Shown in pieces: positions 7,875 to 16,799 of a stretch of 43,531 nt of DNA. Position 1 is the first letter of the stretch, and the number at the start of each line of letters is the position of its first letter. Source of the stretch: Pseudomonadota bacterium (lineage in GTDB: Bacteria > Myxococcota_A > UBA796 > GCA-2862545); the NCBI GenBank assembly GCA_023954855.1, contig JAGSGY010000046.1, positions 1 through 43,531 of the forward strand, written 5' to 3'. The notes under the pieces were generated by a model that was given only the letters and a program-made list of their open reading frames with translations, was not told the origin of the DNA and searched no databases. The position numbers and the translations under genes are program-made.

Positions 7875-10253
7875 TTGGCGCTGACCCTTCCGCGTGTGCA
7901 TGTGTACGCCCAGAAAAAGCTGCTCACCGCATCCAGACGCAATGTGCTGACGTCCGAAGAGGAGCAGTTGCTGCTCTCTGTCGATGCCTACCGCGACGAC
8001 AGTGAGGTTCCGGGGGGCGATCGGGTCATTCCGCTTGGGCCCGAGCGCTTTGCGGTGGGTCGAGGCGTGGCGGACGGTGCGGTCTGGCGCGTCATCGACG
8101 GTGCTGCCGACGGACTCTCTCGGCCGGCATGGCTGTGGGCGTCGGATGCGTGGTTCCTCGATGATGTCGGCGAGCAGGCACCGCTTCCACGCGTGCTCGC
8201 ACTTCGCGAGCTGCTCGCCCGCGCACTCCCTCTGGCCGGCAGCGCCGAGTTGATTCACAAGACCCTGGGCGCGGCGATTGGCGCCCTTCGTCGTGGTGAA
8301 AAGGTCGGCATCCTGGCGCCTTCAGCGGCCATTCGCTCGCCGATTCACTCGGGCCGCTGGTTCGCGCTGGGACTCACCGTCTGCCTCCCCGACGACCTCG
8401 CACCGACCTTGCGGATCTCGTGCTGGGAGCCGAAGCCCGCACCGGGGGCGTGGGATCTCGTCGTCGTGAGCGAGCCCGCCGAGGGCTACACGATGCTCGA
8501 TCCCTCGAACTTGCCCGAGATGGGCGATGACCCGGTCGCGCTGTTCGTCATCGACCGCCTGAGCGCGGATGACCCCGAGACCCTCGAGGCCAGTTCGGAA
8601 CTGCCCGACGTCGGGCTCGAGATGTGGACGGGTGCCTTCGAGGCGGCCACCTTCGCCGGCGACTTCGAGGGTGTCGATCCCGAGCTCTACGAGTCGAATC
8701 CGTCGCTCGCGGCCTGGGTGTTGATCGGCAAGCTCGACGAGGGCGTCCCGATGACGGACTCGTTCGCCGACGAGATTGCCCTGGCGTCTTCGAAGGTGGG
8801 GGACCCCCGCATCTGGGAAGTCACCGCCGAGCGCAGCACCAATGAGCGAATCAAGGCCGTCAGTGCCTATCTGTCCCTAGAGCCGCTCCCCACCCCGAGC
8901 GAAGAGCTTCTTCGCGCCCTCGCACGGGCCCGACCTCCGGCGCGCGTTGTGGCGCCTTGGGCCCACGCGCTGCTGACCTGGATGGGAACCGACGCTCCGT
9001 CAAGTGTGGTCGAGTCGCTCCTGCTCGAAGCCCTGGCCGAGGACGATCCGATCTTCGATCCGGTCAGCCGCGCGGCGGTGTTCTCGGAGCTCCTGGTGTC
9101 TCTCGCTGAGCGAGATCGCGTCGGTGAGGCACTGCAGCAGCTGTTCGGCCCAACCGCTCACAATGTGCTCGATGCCATCGGCGCGGGACCGCTCGTGGTG
9201 TGCTGGCTCGGGCTGTCGCCCTCTAGGCGGACGCTCTCGGCGCTGCAGCAGCTGGTCGACCTGATCGCGGGGGCTCCCGATGCAGACAAGGCCGCTGCCA
9301 GGCTGTATCGCGGATTGCTCGTGCAGGGACTCGACAAGCGTGCCGAGATGGTGGTGCATCAGTGGGCCCGAAGCTCGCTGAAGCTGCCGCTTCGTGCGCG
9401 CGATGCCCTGCTCGAAGAACTGCGCGGAACCGACAACGCAGTGGAGTGGGTGCAGGTGATTGCGGCGGACGCCCCCGTCGAGCGCGTCGCCAGCCTGATT
9501 CGCGGCGTGACCCGCTCGCGCGCGGACCAGATCTGGGGCGTTGCCCTCAACGAGCGAGCCATCACCCGGGCGAGCAACGAGCGTGAGCGGCTGCTGCTCA
9601 TCGATGAGCTCCTTCCCGACGGAGACGAGGCGCTCGAGCCCGAAGCACGTGAGCTCTTCGCTCAGGCCATGCCCGCGATCACCTTCCCGGACGAAGGCCT
9701 CGCCAAGCTCGCGGCGCGACTTGCTGAGGTTCACACCGCAACGCCGCTATGGATGTGGGTGGCAGTGACCGGCGCGACGCCGAACCTGTTCCCGGACGAT
9801 ACGGTCGAGGCGACCATCATGGCGTTCTGCCAGGCTCCGCCTCACATCGAGCTCGAGCGGGAGGCTGCGCTCCGCTGTACCGCAGGCCTCGCCCACGCGA
9901 ATGGCTGGAGTCCCTTTGAGCACGCGCGGTGGCTGGTGCGGCTGATCATGGCGCCGAACGACGGTCGCGAGTTCAACCTCGAGCAGGCCGAGCGCTTCAT
10001 CTTCGCGCTGACCCAGCGCGGCGATGGCCCCGAGCGCGTCGCTGAGATCACCAACGCCTTCGTCGACATGCCTCCCGAGCACCCTGCGCTGCTGGTGTTC
10101 CTGCACCGGCTCCTTCCGGGGTTGTTTGGTGGGAAGGCCCCGCCGATCTACATCTCGCGTGTCGACCAGCGCCGCATGAAGCGCCGCATTCGCACCATCT
10201 GGAGCGAGAGCATCGCGATGGATCGCAATCCGCTGGGCCTGTACCGCCGCTGA
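7875..10253 (+). CDS. Large protein with GAP1-like N-terminus and helical C-terminus
   Basis: 792 aa from TTG 7875, with GGAG six bases upstream; the frame has no better start. No signal peptide or membrane segment. Residues 8-100 (VYAQKKLLTASRR, SEEEQLLLS, then LSRPAWLWASD) and 130-210 (RGEKVGILAPSA, LTVCLPDDLAPTLRISCWE, AWDLVVVSEPAEGY) recall, from memory, the N1 and M domains of GTPase-associated protein 1 described in predicted prokaryotic conflict systems. Residues 250-780 look like an all-helical repeat scaffold. The similarity is too weak by eye to be sure. The DUF790 nuclease gene follows after 16 nt and the amidohydrolase overlaps that one, so the three form an operon. Confidence 0.6.
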   Translation: MALTLPRVHVYAQKKLLTASRRNVLTSEEEQLLLSVDAYRDDSEVPGGDRVIPLGPERFAVGRGVADGAVWRVIDGAADGLSRPAWLWASDAWFLDDVGEQAPLPRVLALRELLARALPLAGSAELIHKTLGAAIGALRRGEKVGILAPSAAIRSPIHSGRWFALGLTVCLPDDLAPTLRISCWEPKPAPGAWDLVVVSEPAEGYTMLDPSNLPEMGDDPVALFVIDRLSADDPETLEASSELPDVGLEMWTGAFEAATFAGDFEGVDPELYESNPSLAAWVLIGKLDEGVPMTDSFADEIALASSKVGDPRIWEVTAERSTNERIKAVSAYLSLEPLPTPSEELLRALARARPPARVVAPWAHALLTWMGTDAPSSVVESLLLEALAEDDPIFDPVSRAAVFSELLVSLAERDRVGEALQQLFGPTAHNVLDAIGAGPLVVCWLGLSPSRRTLSALQQLVDLIAGAPDADKAAARLYRGLLVQGLDKRAEMVVHQWARSSLKLPLRARDALLEELRGTDNAVEWVQVIAADAPVERVASLIRGVTRSRADQIWGVALNERAITRASNERERLLLIDELLPDGDEALEPEARELFAQAMPAITFPDEGLAKLAARLAEVHTATPLWMWVAVTGATPNLFPDDTVEATIMAFCQAPPHIELEREAALRCTAGLAHANGWSPFEHARWLVRLIMAPNDGREFNLEQAERFIFALTQRGDGPERVAEITNAFVDMPPEHPALLVFLHRLLPGLFGGKAPPIYISRVDQRRMKRRIRTIWSESIAMDRNPLGLYRR

Positions 10254-10269
10254 GCGATAGGGGCCCTGC

Positions 10270-11490
10270 ATGCTCACTGGCGACCTCGTACGGGCGCGTG
10301 TCCGCGGACGCGCACTCAATCCGTCCCTCATCGATCCCGAGCGCCCGGCACTCATGCGCCGCTCCGAGGACCTGCTCGACCTGTTTGGCGATGCGGTGGC
10401 CCACCACTGGACGCGCGGTGCTCTGAACCAGGCGGTGAACGACCTCATCGGCGACGGGCAAGACGCCAAGGTCGTGCGTGGATTGGCCAAGCTGTGTGCG
10501 GATCGAAGCACCTTTGAGGTGACCTCTCCGCTGCCTCCTGCCGAGCTGCGGCACAAGGTGTTTCGCCTTGCCAGAGAGCGTGGCCCACTGGCGCTCGAGG
10601 CCGGTCCGCTGGACCGCACGACCGCCGATGATGTGCTCGAGGAGGTGGCGAAGGAGCTCGGCGTGAGCGCTTCCGAGGTTGCGGATTCGCTGTACGCCGA
10701 CCTGCGTGAGTCGCAGCGCGTGACCGCGTGCACCATGGACTCCGCTGCCGGGTTGTTGCATCGCTACAACGTAGCGTTGGTCCAGGCCTTGCTGCTCAAG
10801 GCCACCGAAGTCACCGTTCGCCTCGAGCGGCCGACGGCTCCCCGATTGCGGCAGCTGTTCCGCTACATCAAGTTCCACCAGCTGATTCACACCGCCCAGA
10901 AAGACGGACGTGCGTTGGTGGTGCGTCTCGACGGGCCTCTGTCGCTGTTCAAGCAGTCGAGTCGCTACGGCATGAACCTCGCGAACTTCTTGCCTGCGCT
11001 GCTGCTGCAGAAGGGACCGTGGACCTTCGAGGCCACGATTCTCTGGACCAAGGCCAAGCACCGAAAGACGCTGAGCCTCGACCAGGACTGCGGATTGGTG
11101 TCGCACTACCGCGACACGGGCGCGTACGAGCCTCCTGAGGTGCAGTACTTCCGCGAGCGCTTTCAGAGCAAGGAGCGAGCGTGGACCCTCGAGACCGGTG
11201 CCGAGCCGCTGAGCTTGGCGGGCCGATCCGTGGTCGTCCCTGACTTCACCCTCCGACGCGGTGAGGACGTCGTGCACCTCGACATCGCGGGCTTCTGGCG
11301 ACGCGACTGGCTGGTGCGACGCCTAGAGCTTCTGCAGCGCTCCGGCCCCGAGAACCTGGTGCTCGCAGTGAGCAAGAAGCTGGTCGGTAGCAAGGAAGCC
11401 CTCGAGGGCTTCGAGGGAGCCGTGATCGAGTTCTCACAGGTGCTGTCGCCGAAGAAAGTCATCGAGGCTGCGGAGGCGCTGTGCACCTAG
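10270..11490 (+). CDS. DUF790 family nuclease (Bax1-like)
   Basis: 406 aa. MLTGDLVRARVRGRALNPSLIDP, the KVVRGLAKL region, ADLRESQRV, and LLHRYNVALVQALLL are typical of DUF790, the family of archaeal Bax1, a nuclease that partners the XPB helicase. The C-terminal third has a PD-(D/E)xK-like segment: VVPDFTLRRGEDVVHLDIAGFWRRDWLVRR split as PDF, HLDIAGFW and LAVSKKL; Asp stands where many members have Glu before xxGFW. No XPB helicase is in this window, which is unusual because bacterial members are often next to one. The Shine-Dalgarno-like AGGGG is just upstream. A DNA-processing role with the 792-aa protein is inferred from the operon. Confidence 0.85.
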   Translation: MLTGDLVRARVRGRALNPSLIDPERPALMRRSEDLLDLFGDAVAHHWTRGALNQAVNDLIGDGQDAKVVRGLAKLCADRSTFEVTSPLPPAELRHKVFRLARERGPLALEAGPLDRTTADDVLEEVAKELGVSASEVADSLYADLRESQRVTACTMDSAAGLLHRYNVALVQALLLKATEVTVRLERPTAPRLRQLFRYIKFHQLIHTAQKDGRALVVRLDGPLSLFKQSSRYGMNLANFLPALLLQKGPWTFEATILWTKAKHRKTLSLDQDCGLVSHYRDTGAYEPPEVQYFRERFQSKERAWTLETGAEPLSLAGRSVVVPDFTLRRGEDVVHLDIAGFWRRDWLVRRLELLQRSGPENLVLAVSKKLVGSKEALEGFEGAVIEFSQVLSPKKVIEAAEALCT

Positions 11491-12425
11491 ACTGCGGCTT
11501 GGCCTGCGCGGCAGATGTCTTCGCAGATGGGCAAGGAGCCTTGCATCGCCGGCTCGATGGGCTCGAAGACCCCGAGGGTGCGCGCTTGCCTGAGGGCTTG
11601 CCCCCGGTGGTCGATGCGCATGTGCATCTGTTCCCGCCGGCGGTGTTCGAGAAGATCTGGGCCTGGTTCGAGCACTATGGCTGGCCGGTTCGCTACAAGC
11701 TGCACGCGGCTGAGACCATGCAGTTCTTGCTCGATCGCGGCGTCGAGCAGATGGTGGCACTGCACTACAGCCACAAACCCGGCCTCGCGCGGGACATGAA
11801 CCGCTTCATGGCCGAGATCACCGCGGACGAGCCCAGAGTGTTGGGCACGGCCACCGTGTTGCCGGGTGAGCCCGACGCAGCGGCGATCTTGCGAGAGGGC
11901 ATCGCCCTTGGCCTCAAGGCGGTGAAGCTTCACTGCCATGTGCAGTGCATGGCGCCCGACGACCCCGAGATGGATGAGGTCTACGAGGTCTGTTCGAAGG
12001 CCGGCGTGCCGCTGATCTTGCATGCAGGGCGCGAACCGAAGAGCCCCGCCTACCGGGTCGACACCTACGCGATCTGCGCAGCGGAGCGGGTGGAGCGGGT
12101 CCTGCATCGGTGGCCGGACCTCAAGCTTCTCGTGCCCCATCTCGGCGCTGACGAGTTCGAGGCGTACCACCGACTGATGCTCGAGCACGACAACCTGTGG
12201 CTCGACACCACGATGGTCATGGCCGAGTACTTACCGACGCTTCCGCCGCGAAAGCTTCTGGTCGATCGGCCTGAGAGGCTCATCTACGGAACGGACTTTC
12301 CGAACCTGCCCTATGCGTGGGACCGAGAAGTGCGCAAGCTCGTCGACTTCGCGCTCGGCGACGAGGTTCTTGCGCAGATCTTGTCCGGCACGGCTCGGGA
12401 ACTCTTCGAGTTCGACGAGCGCTGA
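11481..12425 (+). CDS. Amidohydrolase_2-type metal-dependent hydrolase
   Basis: 314 aa from GTG 11481, overlapping the nuclease gene by 10 nt. Motifs of the TIM-barrel Amidohydro_2 family are in order: DAHVHLFP (about 45), KLHCHVQ (about 154), ILHAGRE (about 177), LVPHLGADE (about 217) and YGTDFPN (about 275), giving the HxH, His, His and Asp ligands. The substrate cannot be told; relatives are decarboxylases, lactonases and amidases. The first 40 residues are outside the core, so a later start is possible. Its TGA (12423-12425) touches the stop of the convergent coiled-coil gene. Confidence 0.85.
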   Translation: MHLDCGLACAADVFADGQGALHRRLDGLEDPEGARLPEGLPPVVDAHVHLFPPAVFEKIWAWFEHYGWPVRYKLHAAETMQFLLDRGVEQMVALHYSHKPGLARDMNRFMAEITADEPRVLGTATVLPGEPDAAAILREGIALGLKAVKLHCHVQCMAPDDPEMDEVYEVCSKAGVPLILHAGREPKSPAYRVDTYAICAAERVERVLHRWPDLKLLVPHLGADEFEAYHRLMLEHDNLWLDTTMVMAEYLPTLPPRKLLVDRPERLIYGTDFPNLPYAWDREVRKLVDFALGDEVLAQILSGTARELFEFDER

Positions 12426-12890
12426 CTACTCGCCCTGAAGGACGCCGGCAGCGGTTCCGAGCTCGTTCCACTCGGCCAAGGCCGTGCGGAAGTCCGCGAG
12501 AGTGGAGTCGATCGCACCGACCTTGGTGTCGACCTCTTCGAGGGAGCCCTTCAGCGCAGCGGACTGTGCGTCGAAGTCCTCCTGGCTGATGGCTTCGATC
12601 ATCAGGTTGAGCTCAAGCTCTTCGAGCTCAGCGCGCTGATCGACGGCACCACTCTCGATGCCAGCCTTCTCAGTCTCGAGCTCATCGACAGTCGACTCGA
12701 CCTCGAAGAGCACGGTCATGATCTCCTGCACCACTTCCATGGAGCGGTCGGTGTGGTCGTCTACGACGACCTTGACCACTTCCGGCCGGAACTTGTCGGC
12801 AAGGGCATTGGCCTTGTCGATGAAGCCCCGGTGCTTCGCGAACGCAGCGAGGTGGGTGGTGAAGCTCTCGTATAGGGTCTCGTGACTCAT
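12426..12890 (-). CDS. Acidic coiled-coil protein
   Basis: 154 aa from ATG 12890-12888 (MSHETLYESF). The long upstream extension of the frame overlaps the divergent gene's leader and looks non-coding. The protein is almost entirely helical: heptad-like stretches at about 60-115 (VESTVDELETEKAG, ELEELELNLM) and 120-145. No signal peptide. No family is recognised; it may be a dimeric scaffold. It diverges from the oxygenase gene and its stop directly abuts that of the amidohydrolase. Confidence 0.7.
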   Translation of the reverse strand: MSHETLYESFTTHLAAFAKHRGFIDKANALADKFRPEVVKVVVDDHTDRSMEVVQEIMTVLFEVESTVDELETEKAGIESGAVDQRAELEELELNLMIEAISQEDFDAQSAALKGSLEEVDTKVGAIDSTLADFRTALAEWNELGTAAGVLQGE

Positions 12891-13043
12891 TGGGGTCCCC
12901 GTCTTGGCTCGACAGTCTAGAGGTCGCGTGGACGCGTGGGAAGCTCCATGTTCCACACCTGCCGGTGGTGCGGTTGGAATGCTGCATACGGCCTCGTGCC
13001 GCCCCGCGTTGTGGCACCCGCTCGACCCGCGCATCCATCGCGC

Positions 13044-13049
13044 TATCCT
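13044..13049 (+). promoter_or_regulatory. Candidate -10 box
   Basis: TATCCT in the context CGCTATCCT lies 19 nt before the ATG at 13069, with GAGGA (13058-13062) between them. The -35 region is unconvincing. Confidence 0.25.
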
Positions 13050-13068
13050 GCCCGCGCGAGGATGCAGC

Positions 13069-14160
13069 ATGCGTACCGAGATTCCCGTACTCGACCTGTC
13101 CGATCTTGCCGAGAATGCGCCACCAGAGGCGGTTCAGCGCGCCGCTGATGCCCTGCTCGAGGCCTTCGGGACCTATGGGCTGGTCTTCATCAAGAACCAC
13201 GGCGTCGATCGGGGAGACGTGGAGGGTGTGTACGACGCGTTCGTCGACGTCCTCGAGCGCCCGACCGAAGAAAAGGCGAGCTGGGGCGGACCTGACATCT
13301 GGTACCAGCGGGGCTGGACTCCACCCAACACCGAGCAGGCGGTCGTCGCCGGTGGTCAGCCGGACTTCAAGGAGTGCTTCTTCGCGGTCGGCAGTGAACT
13401 CGATCCACGCTGCAAGCGTTTCTGGCCCGAGCTCTACGCCGACAACGTCTGGCCCGACCAGGCCGATACCTTCAAAGACAGCACGGTCGCGCTCAGTCAG
13501 CAGGTGCACGGCATTGGCCTTCGCCTGCTGCGGGGTTGTGCGGTGGCGTTGGGCTTGGAGGAGGATGCGTTCACGTCTCTCGTCGAGGGCGGCGCGAGCC
13601 TGTCTCGGGTGCTCAAGTACCTCGAGCTCTCCGACGATCAGCTCGGTACGGGCATCCTATGGGGCGAGGAACACACCGACTTCAACCTACTGACGCTCCT
13701 TCCCGGCGGCTGCTTCTACATGAACGGGAAGCGCGTCGCGACGCCTCCGGAAGGTCAGGTTGGCCTCGAGCTTCGCACACGGCCATCTGCCGCCGAGCCC
13801 AATGGACGGGTCGTTCCGGGCCGGCCTCCGGAGGGGTGCATCGTGGCCCAGGTGGGTCAGCAGTTCGAGGTACTCACCGGCGGTCGCTTCTTGGCCACGC
13901 CTCACGTGATCCACGCGCCGGCCTCGATCGGCTGGACCCGCACCTCGTTCGCGCACTTCGTGCACCTGCACGGCATGGTCCCCGTAGCCCCGCTCGCGCC
14001 GTTCGCCTCAGCGGACCCCGAGTACGCCCCGCCCGTGCTCGCCGGCACCTACGGCATCAAGACGCTCATCGACATCGGCCTGGCGCCGACCTCGGAGCTG
14101 GACCGCCTCGGATACCGCCACTACGGCCGACTCGCAGACATCCGCGCGCGTGAGGAGTAG
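13069..14160 (+). CDS. Isopenicillin-N-synthase-like 2-oxoglutarate/Fe(II) oxygenase
   Basis: 363 aa from ATG 13069, with GAGGA seven bases upstream; the frame's further extension is rejected for lack of homology. It belongs to the plant-type/IPNS dioxygenases: N-terminal IPVLDLSDL and YGLVFIKNHGVD, the iron ligands H202 and D204 in EEHTDFNLLTLL, distal histidine H279 in ATPHVIHAP, and R291-x-S293 in WTRTSFAHF for the 2-oxoglutarate carboxylate. The substrate is unknown; relatives hydroxylate or cyclise small molecules. There is an insertion of about 25 residues (PSAAEPNGRVVPG) before the last strands. The next gene overlaps its 3' end by 11 nt, but shares no obvious function. Confidence 0.85.
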   Translation: MRTEIPVLDLSDLAENAPPEAVQRAADALLEAFGTYGLVFIKNHGVDRGDVEGVYDAFVDVLERPTEEKASWGGPDIWYQRGWTPPNTEQAVVAGGQPDFKECFFAVGSELDPRCKRFWPELYADNVWPDQADTFKDSTVALSQQVHGIGLRLLRGCAVALGLEEDAFTSLVEGGASLSRVLKYLELSDDQLGTGILWGEEHTDFNLLTLLPGGCFYMNGKRVATPPEGQVGLELRTRPSAAEPNGRVVPGRPPEGCIVAQVGQQFEVLTGGRFLATPHVIHAPASIGWTRTSFAHFVHLHGMVPVAPLAPFASADPEYAPPVLAGTYGIKTLIDIGLAPTSELDRLGYRHYGRLADIRAREE

Positions 14161-15286
14161 CGAGGCTACTGTAGGCGTGGGAGGCTTCATTCGACTTGCG
14201 CTGCTCCTGGGCCTCGTGGCCTGTGGAAGTTCGACTCCGTGGGAGTCCTCGGACGAGGACGGCCTCACGCACTTCACCGCGACAGAGACCTCGAAAAGGA
14301 ACGGTCGCGCCGAGTTCGTGTTCGACGTCGAAGATCAGCATCACGCCTTTCTCTTCAGCGCAGATGCGGTTGCGCCTTACGGTGTATTCGTCAGCCAACT
14401 CATCGACCCAAACGGCGAGGTGGTCTTCGATGCCCGCGAGCTCGCCGACACCACCGAGTCCCTCAGTGGCGCACAGTTCGCCGATACGCTGGCCCACCTG
14501 AACTGGCCGATCCTCGCTGAGCATCCGGCGCTGATTCCAGGCACGTGGACGGCGACGGTCGGGCCGCTCGACAATGCGTTCAATCTCACTCGAGGCGTCG
14601 ACGTCGAGGGCGCCCTGACGCTGAAGAGCGATACGACCCAGACCGAGGGCGTTCTCGCGGTACGCATGGTCTATGCGAACGGAGCCGACGAAGACGCGGA
14701 GCTCGTGCGCGCAACCGAGGCCGCGGCGGATCTGTGGGTCGAGCTGTACGCGAGCCACGGCATTGAGCTCGAGCTGTCCTGGGACGTGTTCGACGGAGCC
14801 ATCAACGACTCGACCGGGGGCCAAGACGGCGAGCTGTACCGAGCGCTCGCGGCTGAGTCGTCACTCGCGACCCTGAACCTTGTGGTGCTTCCGGACTTCG
14901 CGAACTGGACGGGCGTCTTTGGGCTTTCGGGCGGCATTCCCGGACCGCTCGTCGATACGCCTCGGTCCGCCGTCGCGGTGAGCGGGCTCGTCAACGCTGG
15001 GCCGGACATGGTGTTCACCGACGCCGAGATTCAGCTCTACGCCGAGACCATGGCCCATGAGGTCGGCCACTACCTTGGCGCCTACCACCCGGTCGAGCAG
15101 AACTGGTCGGACTACGACGCCGTCAGCGACACTGAGGCGTGCACGACCGAGTCCGATTGCTTGACGGCCTTTCGCAGCAATCTGATGTTCCCGTACCCCG
15201 TGTGCGGCCCGCAAAACTGCACCCCTCAGATCCAGCTCACTGCGGGTCAGAAGGCGGTGCTTCAGCACTACACGGCGGTGCGCTGA
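14150..15286 (+). CDS. Lipoprotein metzincin-type zinc metalloprotease
   Basis: 378 aa if the start is GTG 14150; GTG 14177 would give a tidier signal peptide (about 16 residues to the lipid cysteine) and is equally possible. The lipobox is LVAC (C25 from the first start). H303 begins HEVGHYLGAYH, the full HExxHxxGxxH zinc site of metzincins, and SNLMFPY about 50 residues on provides the Met-turn. The N-terminal 150 residues form a beta-rich domain of pre-peptidase kind. Cysteines TEACTTESDC and CGPQNC may be disulfides. Probably an outer-membrane-anchored or surface protease. The stop overlaps the next ATG (TGATG). Confidence 0.85.
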   Translation: MRSSEATVGVGGFIRLALLLGLVACGSSTPWESSDEDGLTHFTATETSKRNGRAEFVFDVEDQHHAFLFSADAVAPYGVFVSQLIDPNGEVVFDARELADTTESLSGAQFADTLAHLNWPILAEHPALIPGTWTATVGPLDNAFNLTRGVDVEGALTLKSDTTQTEGVLAVRMVYANGADEDAELVRATEAAADLWVELYASHGIELELSWDVFDGAINDSTGGQDGELYRALAAESSLATLNLVVLPDFANWTGVFGLSGGIPGPLVDTPRSAVAVSGLVNAGPDMVFTDAEIQLYAETMAHEVGHYLGAYHPVEQNWSDYDAVSDTEACTTESDCLTAFRSNLMFPYPVCGPQNCTPQIQLTAGQKAVLQHYTAVR

Positions 15287-15702
15287 TGTGGCTCCTCGTC
15301 CTTACGCTTGCCGCCTTTGCTGAGCCCGCGCCCGAGCTCGCCGCGTCGCTGTCGGCGCGTCACGCAGACCAGGACTGTGCGGAACTCGTCGATCAGCACG
15401 GTGTGGACGCGCTGATTCGGGCGGCCGACGAGATGACCATGCCGCCATGGGCTCCGCTCCGCGCGGCGCAGTGCGTGGGAACCGTCGCCACCGAGGGTGG
15501 TGAGCCGGCGATTCGACGGTGGCTCGCCGATGCTGAGCGACCTGGACTTGCGGCGGCGAGCGTCGCCGGACTCGAGCGCTCTTTACTGCCAGAGGGTCTG
15601 CACACCGCCATTCAGGCGCGTCTGCACGACGAGCGCTTTGCCCGGACCGTGCGGCTCGAACAGTCGACGCACCCGCCTCTGCGCGCGCTGGTCAGTCCTT
15701 AG
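15286..15702 (+). CDS. Small exported helical protein
   Basis: 138 aa from ATG 15286, overlapping the metalloprotease stop by one base, so translation is coupled. The N-terminus MWLLVLTLAAFA then EPAPELA is a short signal peptide without basic residues. The mature part is helical and HEAT-like (WAPLRAAQCVGTVATEGG, PAIRRWLADAERPGLAAASVAGLERSLL) with two cysteines. It may hold or regulate the neighbouring protease, but this is only from context. The stop is 3 nt from that of the convergent TonB-like gene. Confidence 0.7.
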   Translation: MWLLVLTLAAFAEPAPELAASLSARHADQDCAELVDQHGVDALIRAADEMTMPPWAPLRAAQCVGTVATEGGEPAIRRWLADAERPGLAAASVAGLERSLLPEGLHTAIQARLHDERFARTVRLEQSTHPPLRALVSP

Positions 15703-15705
15703 AGA

Positions 15706-16176
15706 TCAGCGGAACCAGCTGCCCATCTCGGTGTGCAACCCAACCTCGCGCTTCTCGCGCTGGGGGGGAAAGCGCACCCGGCCCGACGCGCGAATCAGGC
15801 AGCTCTGCAGATCGAGGCGGCCCGGAGCCATGACTGACGAGCTCTCGACGGTGCCATCGGTGTGGATCACCAGCGCGAACTGAATCGCTTCGTGCTTGGC
15901 CTCTGCGCTGCGGCTGCCGTGCTTTGCGAAGCAGGTCTGGACACCGCCGGATGCATGTAGGGCTGCCAGCAGGGGGTCTCGCGGCACCTTCGGCTTGTCG
16001 CTGGTCAGCACCTCGACGACCGGTTCGGTGGGAAGGTCTGGGGGAGGGGGCGTCGCCGTGCGCTGACCTGCCGTGAATCCGAGTGCGCCGCCCATGGCAA
16101 AGCCTACCAGCACCTTCCACCAGGTGCCGCTGCGCTTCTCTTGGAATTTCGAGAGTCGGATCTCGTCCCAGGCCAT
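15706..16176 (-). CDS. Single-pass TonB-like/AgmX-PglI C-terminal domain protein
   Basis: 156 aa from ATG 16176-16174. A short basic N-terminus is followed by one membrane helix (about 19-37, WWKVLVGFAMGGALGFTAG), a proline-rich stretch (TPPPPDLPTEP), and a C-terminal domain with GGVQTCFAKHG, IQFALVIHTDGTVESS, LQSCLIRASGRVRFPP. Two cysteines bracketing a G-x-V strand and ending in a W/V-x-FP motif are the pattern of AgmX/PglI-type domains common in Myxococcota, related to the TonB C-terminus. Likely an inner-membrane protein reaching into the periplasm; partner unknown. Confidence 0.7.
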   Translation of the reverse strand: MAWDEIRLSKFQEKRSGTWWKVLVGFAMGGALGFTAGQRTATPPPPDLPTEPVVEVLTSDKPKVPRDPLLAALHASGGVQTCFAKHGSRSAEAKHEAIQFALVIHTDGTVESSSVMAPGRLDLQSCLIRASGRVRFPPQREKREVGLHTEMGSWFR

Positions 16177-16235
16177 GCGGCAGCATCGCACAAGAAGTCG
16201 ACACGATCGGCTGCGGGCCCTGGTTATCTGTGCGC

Positions 16236-16799
16236 ATGATCCTCTTTCTCGCCATGACCGCCCTCGCCGAGCCTGGAGCCACCACCTCCGAGGCCTACGT
16301 TCCTCGTCCGCTCGCTGGGCGGCCGGTGCTCGATCTGCGGATTGGCGCAGACACGGTGTCGTCACTGGACTCACCGGTGTTCTGTCTCGAGGGCTACCCG
16401 CTCAAGTGGCTCACCATCGAGGGCTGCGGCACCGGAGCGGGCCTCTGGCACACGCCGACGGGACCCGAGCTGTCGCACTACCGCACGCGAGTGCGTGCGC
16501 TACACTCGGACAATGGCCGCGTCGACGCAGAGCTTTTGGCGGGCGTCGGCTTTGCAGAGTTGCAGATGGGGCCCGATCGGACAGGGTTTCTGTTTGGTCA
16601 GCCGCGTGAAGAGGGCCAGAACGAGGCCGCAGGTGCCGAGGCATCGCTGTCGGGCAAGGTGCGGGTCTGGGTGGACCGAGCCTACGTCGTCTTCGACGTC
16701 AATGCGGGTGCTGCCGTCATCCCCGCCGCGCCGGTGGTGGCCGGAGCGACCGGTCCCATCGTGGGCTTTGGTGGGCTGTCAGTCGGGGCCGGCTTCTAG
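16236..16799 (+). CDS. Exported protein, probably small outer-membrane barrel
   Basis: 187 aa from ATG 16236; GTG 16230 would add Met-Arg. MILFLAMTALA then EPGATT is a very short signal peptide. The body is beta-rich with two cysteines (VFCLEGYP, IEGCGTG), and the C-terminal end GPIVGFGGLSVGAGF closes with phenylalanine, as in outer-membrane barrels. No Shine-Dalgarno is visible; TTATCT (16224-16229) ends 6 nt before the ATG. The last 21 nt overlap the convergent kinase gene. Confidence 0.65.
   Translation: MILFLAMTALAEPGATTSEAYVPRPLAGRPVLDLRIGADTVSSLDSPVFCLEGYPLKWLTIEGCGTGAGLWHTPTGPELSHYRTRVRALHSDNGRVDAELLAGVGFAELQMGPDRTGFLFGQPREEGQNEAAGAEASLSGKVRVWVDRAYVVFDVNAGAAVIPAAPVVAGATGPIVGFGGLSVGAGF

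Noticed and set aside
10048-11277. 409-aa minus frame antisense to the DUF790 gene
   Set aside because: The plus frame has clear DUF790 homology; the antisense one has only skewed composition.
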